From positions 1-8,068 of the forward strand of contig JBDTMC010000365.1 of assembly GCA_039934475.1 (NCBI GenBank): a stretch of 8,068 nucleotides of DNA, read 5' to 3'. The stretch's first letter is position 1; the number at the start of each line of letters is the position of its first letter. This document shows positions 1-4,153 of the stretch, in pieces. The notes beneath the pieces are model-generated. The model ran no database searches, was not told the origin of the DNA, and was given only the letters and a program-made list of their open reading frames with translations. The position numbers and the translations under genes are program-made. This stretch comes from JBDTMC01 sp039934475 (GTDB taxonomy: Bacteria > Acidobacteriota > Terriglobia > Bryobacterales > Bryobacteraceae).

Positions 1-31
1 GTGCTGGGCGTTGATCAGTTCGTCGCGACTG

Positions 32-232
32 TAGCCCGAGAACTGGACCAGTACCTATCGTCAATGGCTGGAGACTGACTTCCCTCAGCACTTCGAACCC
101 GATCCCCGGGCCTTCTCCGAGTATGAGGGCTGGTACTTCCGGCTGGCCGGCCAACTCGCTGACGCCGAGGGCCGTACCATGTACGCCCTCGCCTCGGCTT
201 TGGCCTTTGGTAAGTCAACCATTTGCATAGCA
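32..232 (+). pseudogene. Coding-like remnant, family unknown
   Basis: From about 74 to 211, the frame starting at position 2 (codon starts at 2 modulo 3) uses G or C in most third positions. It reads like ordinary protein, with stretches such as RQWLETDFPQHFEPDP and EGWYFRLAGQLADAEG. The frame is closed upstream by a TAG at 32-34, and past about 211 the codon pattern is lost although the frame stays open to 445. At 1-78 another frame is open (ELDQYLSS) and could be the upstream part joined through a one-base indel near 50-58. I do not recognise the family. It is best read as an internal fragment of a decayed gene. An alternative is that the minus strand at 1-35 encodes the coding tip (GYSRDEL, PAS-like), which is too short to support. 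Confidence 0.3.
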
Positions 233-597
233 GACAGCAGAAGCGATAGGGAAAGTACATTTCTCCGACTTCGCGTCAGAAGTGGAGTGAGACGTAAAGG
301 GGGAGAAACGGTCGAGGCCAAGTCCGCGCCCCCAGACCTCCGCGCGAAGTTGATGGAGAAGTTGTTGAGTCGAAGTTCGAGGAGCTTTGGAAGAGGCTGC
401 CCATGGGGGTTGAGGCAGCAGCCCAGCTGCTGGCGGTGCTGTTGAGCACCACATCGCCGGAAAGCCCGCCGCTGGTCTTCCCTGCCCCATTGCCGCCGGC
501 GCAGCTACCCATCCAGCGGCGTTGCCGTGGGCATTATTCTCCCGTGGCCTCGCGGTTCTTCATGGGCATTGTTCGGTACTCCTTTTCGCTAGGCTAG
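233..597. other. Gene-poor stretch, no recognisable feature
   Basis: Several short open frames overlap here: one on plus from 403 to 597, and the tail of a frame running 179-445. None shows a recognisable motif, a convincing ribosome binding site or steady third-position G+C bias. The plus frame at about 345-435 reads EVVESKFEELWKRLPMGVEA, which could be a helical scrap of a lost gene, but I cannot name it. The stretch is most likely decayed coding or mobile-element DNA. Confidence 0.35.
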
Positions 598-617
598 TGG
601 ATCACGACCGTGATCCA
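598..617. repeat. Perfect inverted repeat, 9-bp arms
   Basis: TGGATCACG at 598-606 and CGTGATCCA at 609-617 are exact reverse complements separated by two bases. A two-base gap suits a dimeric protein binding site better than an RNA hairpin, and no T-run follows. It lies about 58 bp upstream of the candidate promoter of the toxin-antitoxin pair. Whether it controls that operon, belonged to the decayed sequence on its left, or is the tip of a lost element cannot be told from the window. Confidence 0.5.
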
Positions 618-674
618 GCCGATGCACGCTGAGCTTTCCAACGGGCAGAGTCAGGTGGTAAACAATGGTTTCCG

Positions 675-711
675 TTGTGGAAACAGGATCGGTTGCCTAT
701 AGTGTTACACT
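675..711 (+). promoter_or_regulatory. Candidate autoregulated promoter of the toxin-antitoxin operon
   Basis: TTGTGG (675-680) and TATAGT (698-703) are separated by exactly 17 bp and resemble sigma-70 -35 and -10 boxes; the -35 is weak (TTG only) and the -10 has one mismatch. The palindrome AGTGT-T-ACACT (701-711) overlaps the -10 and the expected start point near 710. That is the position expected of an operator through which a ribbon-helix-helix antitoxin represses its own operon. Transcription from about 710 leaves a leader of about 24 nt before the ATG at 734. It also argues against translation starting at the earlier ATG at 665. The match to consensus is seen; the regulation is inferred. 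Confidence 0.4.
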
Positions 712-733
712 TAACTTTAGAGCACAAGAAATT

Positions 734-1009
734 ATGCGCGCACCACGAACCATGGTTCCGATTCCCCAAAGGATAGCCGTCGGCATCGATAAAATCGCCG
801 GCCCGAAACATCGCACCCACTTCATCGTCGAAGTCCTCGAAACCGAACTTCTGCGCCGCGAACAGCTTGCCGCGCTCGAAGATGCCGCAGGCTGCTGGAA
901 GGACGAAAACCATCCTGAACTGGCTAACGGTCCCGAACACTTCATTCGTGCACTCCGCGATCAGGCCACGCAGAGGCTCCAAAAGATTCAACACCAGACT
1001 TCCGAGTAG
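734..1009 (+). CDS. vapB: Ribbon-helix-helix antitoxin of a VapBC-type pair
   Basis: Predicted 91-residue antitoxin that would bind and neutralise the PIN toxin encoded next to it and repress their shared promoter. Residues 5-40 (RTMVPIPQRIAVGIDKIAG, then the HFIVEVLETELLRRE helix) fit a short beta strand followed by two helices, the CopG/Arc-like DNA-binding fold. The following AAGCWKDENHPEL segment matches a motif I associate with RHH antitoxins paired to PIN toxins. The C-terminus is polar and helical, as expected of the toxin-binding tail. I chose the ATG at 734 because conservation begins there and the candidate promoter lies just upstream. The frame is open back to an ATG at 665, which has a good AGGTGG at 653-658, so a 114-residue form is possible. 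The stop codon abuts the toxin ATG, suggesting translational coupling. Confidence 0.75.
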   Translation: MRAPRTMVPIPQRIAVGIDKIAGPKHRTHFIVEVLETELLRREQLAALEDAAGCWKDENHPELANGPEHFIRALRDQATQRLQKIQHQTSE

Positions 1010-1396
1010 ATGCCACTTTATCTTCTCGATTCCGGCATCATCATCGATGTTCTCAACGGCAAGCGCGGTCGCCTCGAATTAACCCAGCAACTCCTTCGGC
1101 AGGGCGCCATACTCGCCTCCTGCCCCACCACTATTACAGAGGTCTACGCCGGTTTGCGTCCTGATGAAGCCGCCAAAACAGATCGCTTTCTGCGTAGTTT
1201 GAAATTTTTTCCCCTGACCTGGGAGATCTCTAAACAGGCTGGCGATCTCCTCTGTTACTGGCGCCTCAAAGGACGTACTCTATCTTTACCAGATACCACC
1301 ATTGCTGCCATCTCACTCGCCCACCAAATGGTGCTCATCACTGCCAATCAGAAAGATTTCCCCATGCCCGAGATTAACCTCTTACCTTTGCCATGA
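1010..1396 (+). CDS. vapC: PIN-domain ribonuclease toxin, VapC family
   Basis: Predicted 128-residue toxin of a type II pair. VapC proteins are metal-dependent endoribonucleases that cleave RNA, often tRNA or rRNA, to arrest growth; the target here is unknown. The single PIN domain fills the protein and the acidic site looks intact: Asp7 in YLLDSGIIIDVL, Glu44 in TTITEVYAGL, Asp95 in LPDTTIAAISLA, and the closing TANQKDF with Asn113 and Asp116. Length and motif spacing are normal for the family, so it should be active. The ATG starts on the base after the antitoxin TAG and has no clear ribosome binding site of its own, so it is probably translated by coupling, which keeps toxin below antitoxin. 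It is one of only two confidently intact loci in the window. Confidence 0.9.
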   Translation: MPLYLLDSGIIIDVLNGKRGRLELTQQLLRQGAILASCPTTITEVYAGLRPDEAAKTDRFLRSLKFFPLTWEISKQAGDLLCYWRLKGRTLSLPDTTIAAISLAHQMVLITANQKDFPMPEINLLPLP

Positions 1397-1402
1397 AGAG
1401 GT

Positions 1403-1759
1403 TTGGGACCGGAAAAGGGAGTGACTGCTCCTGATTACGGAGCAACACCGAATGGGTACCCGGCGCATATGGCCTCCATGAGGTGCTTGGACTTTAAAGA
1501 ACGGAGTCGGCTGGTCGAAGTGCCAACCTGGACCCGCTCAGCCTTTGGCACGCCCCACTCCAAGCCAGCCACAATCGTGGACTGGAACCGCCTCGCCCTT
1601 GTTCAACTCGCGCTCCATCTTGCGGCTGGACAGGGAAGATCAGGAGGAGGCCATCCAGTGATGAGCGAACTGTCGATGGGACTGGCGGCAATTGTGCAAT
1701 ATCCAGGCGCGCCCATCCTCATCGAAGAGGAAGACGGTGCCAAGCACTTGCCATTATGA
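1403..1759 (+). CDS. Unassigned open frame, possibly a fragment
   Basis: An open frame of 118 codons whose first possible start is a TTG, with no convincing ribosome binding site. Internal ATGs occur at about 1469 and 1478. The reading looks moderately protein-like from about residue 28 on, for example LALVQLALHLAAG and the last residues APILIEEEDGAKHLPL. I recognise no family and see no catalytic motif, signal peptide or membrane segment. It lies between the intact toxin gene and a PIN-type remnant, in a stretch where other genes are broken, so it may be a decayed fragment. It could equally be non-coding: overlapping frames of similar size are open on the minus strand. Confidence 0.2.
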   Translation: MGPEKGVTAPDYGATPNGYPAHMASMRCLDFKERSRLVEVPTWTRSAFGTPHSKPATIVDWNRLALVQLALHLAAGQGRSGGGHPVMSELSMGLAAIVQYPGAPILIEEEDGAKHLPL

Positions 1760-1805
1760 CCACTGCACAGCGCCACTAGATAATGCCCCGAAACGAACAA
1801 AGGGG

Positions 1806-1962
1806 GAGGTTTGGACCTCTCCCTTTGATAATTCTTTACGGCAGGGAGTCCGTCGGAAGTCTCAAGTCAATTCTAAACCGGATCTCGCATCACGAGCGCA
1901 TTCTCACCTCGGGCAACAGACTCTACACCGGCGATACTTTTCTCACGCTGACCGAAGTTGTC
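1806..1962 (+). pseudogene. Remnant of a second PIN-domain toxin, cut by an IS21-type element
   Basis: From about 1828 to 1962, the frame with codon starts at 1 modulo 3 reads LIILYGRESVGSLKSIL, then ISHHERILTSGNRLYTG and FLTLTEVV. This follows the plan of the first half of a PIN domain: beta strand 1, a helix, then strand 2 leading to the conserved acidic residue, here the Glu at 1954-1956. Just upstream, the codons VWTSPF (1809-1826) lie in another frame and would supply a degenerate first strand if a one-base indel near 1826 is undone; the first catalytic Asp would then be replaced. The similarity ends at about 1959, where IS21-type sequence seems to begin, and no second half is seen in the window. 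The assignment rests on pattern only, with no strictly conserved motif intact, so it is moderate at best. Confidence 0.35.
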
Positions 1963-2579
1963 CGGCGACAAATTAGAATACCTGGCATCGGGGATCGCGC
2001 TGATACAGCGCCAAGAGATGGTCACAGACGAGCAGGTGAGGAGGCTGAGGAAGTTGTCGAATACGGAAAAGAATCAAGAGATAGCGGCCTCGAAGGCGGG
2101 GATGGACCCGACGACGGCGCGGCGGTACCTGAGTGTTGGAGCGGCTGCCTAGCGAACTGAAAAGAGACCGCCCATGGCGAACTCGGGAAGATCCGTTTGC
2201 TGAGGTATGGGACTCGGTCCAGAAGCAGGTCGAGGAGAGTCCCGGCCTGGAGGCCAAGACGCTGTTTGAATGGCTGCAGCGGGAATACCCGGGTCGGTTT
2301 AGCGACGGGCAGATCCGGACCCCTGCAGCGGCGGATCAAGCTATGGCGAGTAACGGAGGGGCCGTCGCAGGAAGTGTACTTCGGCCAGGTACACGTGCCG
2401 GGACGGCTGTGCGCGTCGGACTTCACGCACATGACCGAACTGGGAATTACCCTCGCCGGTCAGACGTTCGAACACTTGGTGTACCACTTCGTGCTGACGT
2501 ACTCGAACTCGGACAGGCAGCAGGCTACTCACCGTTCTGCGAGCGATATCCAAGCCTGAGCTGCGTCCAGCGCGGCTGC
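1959..2579 (+). mobile_element. Decayed and truncated IS21-family element
   Basis: The transposase remnant at 2018-2579 identifies the family. The left end is placed at about 1959, where a sequence starting TGTCCGGCGACAAATT follows directly on the PIN remnant. Many IS21-family tips start with TG, but no matching inverted copy is present, so this boundary is a suggestion. The right end, most of the catalytic domain and the istB helper ATPase gene are missing. The truncated end meets the tail of the minus-strand pseudogene at about 2579-2580. The element cannot move by itself. Confidence 0.55.
2018..2579 (+). pseudogene. istA: istA transposase of IS21 family, frameshifted and truncated
   Basis: IstA is the DDE transposase of IS21 elements. 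Undoing the frameshifts gives a clear N-terminal third. The helix-turn-helix part starts at ATG 2018 (MVTDEQVRRLRKL, EIAASKAGMDPTTARRYL). The linker follows (RLPSELKRDRPWRTREDPFA, LEAKTLFEWLQREYPGRF). Next come LQRRIKLWR and the start of the catalytic core, ASDFTHM, whose Asp at 2419-2421 should be the first residue of the DDE triad. Frame changes occur near 2141 (one extra base, causing the TAG at 2150-2152), within the C-run at 2320-2323 (one extra base), and near 2506-2530. After the third, only a weak match (FCERYPSLS) continues. Roughly 185 codons remain of a family usually well over 400 residues. The remaining DDE residues and the C-terminus are gone. Confidence 0.8.
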
Positions 2580-3363
2580 TTACAAGTTGAGTTCTATTAA
2601 GGCTCTGTCGGCAAAACTCGACGCCGATTTCAGGTCTCCATGACCGCGGGATGCGCTGGCGATGCGGAGGAGAGAGTAGGTAGCCGCAAGCTGGGCCTGG
2701 GCATCGTCTTCCTGCGCGCGGACAGAGGTCTCCAGCACACCCGTGGTGAATGCGCGTCGGGTGATGACCGCGCTGGAGAGATCGCGCGACAGCTGCTGCA
2801 TGTAACGGCTGCTCATTTGCACCAAAACATCCTGTGAACGAATCCCCTTCTGCCCTGCAAAGGACGCTTTCATTTCGACTAGCAGCTCAGGAACGAAATG
2901 CCAGCCGTGCCCGCCATAGAGGCCCCAAATCGGGACTGCATCTGTTTCCACAAGAGTGCTTATAGATGAGCTTATTGTGATTGCCATCTACCCAATAGCC
3001 GTAGGCATCGTCGATTTCAATGGCTCCGTCCCATCCACTAGGCATATCGATATGATCGATGCTCACGCCTCCCCCGTTGCATGTACCGATCAGGATCTCA
3101 ATGTTGCCGGCAGGCAATGGCGGGGCCCTCAATATCGTATGGCAAGATGAATGACTTGGCGTCTACCTGCTCGAAGACCATACCGCAGGGCCAGCCGGCG
3201 TGACGAGCGGTGTGGCATTCAGCGATCCGGCGGCGATCCAGCCGGGCGAAGCGTTAGTAACGGTGAAGTGAACGTAATAGTTGTTTTCCGAGGCGTGAAT
3301 CAGGGGCCCGATCGCCAGGGCGAGCCAGGCGACGGTGCAAGTGCGAAAACTTAGCGTTTTCAT
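2580..3363 (-). pseudogene. Broken gene for a secreted protein of unknown family
   Basis: Reading leftward, a signal peptide starts at ATG 3363 (MKTLSFRTCTVAWLALAIGP, cleavage probably after IHA) and is followed by ENNYYVHFTVTNASPGW. An alternative GTG at 3390 has a GGAAGG upstream. The frame hits TAG at 3163-3165. A neighbouring frame carries the sense across this point (VFEQVDAKSFILPYDIEGP, about 3184-3128). The first frame then resumes with LPAGNIEILIGTCNGGGVSI to about 2957. A third frame finishes with VETDAVPIWGLYGGHGWHFV and a helical tail to TAA at 2580-2582. Joined, this gives about 260 residues of coherent sequence: an exported N-terminal beta-rich half and a helical C-terminal half. 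I recognise no family. At least three indels are needed, so it is a pseudogene unless the assembly is faulty here. Confidence 0.5.
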
Positions 3364-3444
3364 GTACTTGTTTATTTGGCAGCAGACCACCTGCCTTCCA
3401 TTGCTGCGTGCAACGACAGGCCAAATCGTTACAGGCTGAAACGT

Positions 3445-3862
3445 TTATTGGTCCTCGGTCTCGAGCACTACATCAATGGGTGCAAGGAGCTTGCCGTTGT
3501 CATCGTAAACGCGTGCTCCGACGCCAAGCGCATACAGAGTGCCTTCGACGCCGGCCCACCGAGTCCGTCGTCTGGCATGATGGGGTTACCGAGCATCGTG
3601 CGCAGCAGTTTTGCGGTTTCGATTTTGCCTTGGAGCACCGCGCGCCCCCATGCGGAACGGTGGTCGGTGGCTCCTGCCTCGTGCAGCGCCCGGATGATCC
3701 GATCCCGCCCAAGGTTTTGCGGCATAAGTCATCGACCCCAGTCGCTGTCCGTTCGTATGAGAGTCTCTCAAACAGCAAGTGACGGTTTGGCTTCTCGGGA
3801 TCAGCTTCACTGAGACAGAGTTGCGACAACCAAAGGCCACGACCGACGCAACCGGCGGGCAA
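3445..3862 (-). pseudogene. Broken ankyrin-type repeat protein gene, C-terminal part
   Basis: Reading leftward, the frame ending in phase with position 3725 gives DRIIRALHEAGATDHRSAWG and KIETAKLLRTMLGNP. This is the helix-loop-helix spacing and AL-x-x-GA pattern of ankyrin repeats, which mediate protein-protein contacts. It continues as MPDDGLGGP, where a one-base indel near 3557-3562 moves the sense to another frame. That frame reads GTLYALGVGARVYDDNGK, then LLAPIDVVLETEDQ, and stops at TAA 3445-3447. Upstream of about 3726 the frames change again; scraps such as SVSVKLIPRSQ extend the remnant to about 3860, but no start codon can be chosen. Ankyrin proteins are usually longer, so the N-terminus, and probably sequence after VLET, has been lost. 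The next gene on the same strand begins 55-82 bp further on. Confidence 0.45.
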
Positions 3863-4153
3863 CGCCTAGCTACTTTCCCACTTAAAATTCTAAAAAGCGT
3901 TCGGAGACCGCACCACTGCGTCGGGAGACGCTGTCCTGGCGAGGTACGAGAGGAGCGTTGGGGGTGGAAGGGGATCGAGAAAACAGTTTGGGTTTGGGGC
4001 GAAGGAAAAGGGGATTTAGAAAGAGGAGGGTTCGTCGGAGGGGAAGCCGAACTTGTTGCTGCGCTGATTGGGAATTCCCCATTTTACCCTGGCACCTTCA
4101 TGCTCAGGGCGATTCGTTTCGACAAAGCCACGCGAACAGGCGGGCTTCAGGAG
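3863..4153. other. Intergenic stretch between ankyrin remnant and large gene
   Basis: No gene is supported here. A short plus frame and a minus frame of 66 codons are open, but their amino-acid composition simply follows the purine/pyrimidine strand bias. The stretch holds the skewed block described as a possible Rho site and the palindrome at 4070-4079. It probably serves as the 3' untranslated region of the large minus-strand gene. Confidence 0.5.
3941..4050 (-). terminator. Candidate Rho-dependent termination region
   Basis: The plus strand is strikingly purine- and G-rich over this stretch, so the minus-strand transcript leaving the 971-codon gene would be C-rich, G-poor and little structured. 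Such a C-over-G stretch, starting about 100 nt after the stop at 4154, is what Rho loading sites look like. No hairpin plus T-run is visible between 4153 and 3900 in that direction. A palindrome GGGAATTCCC sits at 4070-4079, but no clear T-tract follows in minus orientation. The composition is seen; the function is inferred. Confidence 0.3.

Noticed and set aside
1..35. PAS-like peptide GYSRDELINA on the minus strand running off the left edge
   Set aside because: It is only about a dozen codons, closed by a stop just upstream, and overlaps an equally plausible plus-strand reading.
665..733. Upstream extension of the antitoxin from ATG 665
   Set aside because: It has a good AGGTGG upstream, but it spans the candidate promoter and palindrome and adds residues outside the RHH fold. 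It is kept only as an alternative start.
602..994. Minus-strand open frame of 130 codons opposite the antitoxin
   Set aside because: The plus strand carries the recognisable RHH protein; the minus frame has no motif.
1426..1444. TGCTCC-loop-GGAGCA hairpin after the toxin gene as a terminator
   Set aside because: The stem is only 6 bp and no T-run follows.
2133..2600. A single plus-strand gene of 155 codons
   Set aside because: Only its first 60 or so residues match IstA; after the C-run at 2320-2323 the family similarity moves to another frame, so the long frame is a frameshift product.
3961..4030. G-quadruplex in the G-rich plus strand
   Set aside because: G-runs of three or more exist, but the loops are too long (about 10 and 14 bases) for a convincing quadruplex; the composition is better explained as a C-rich minus-strand RNA.
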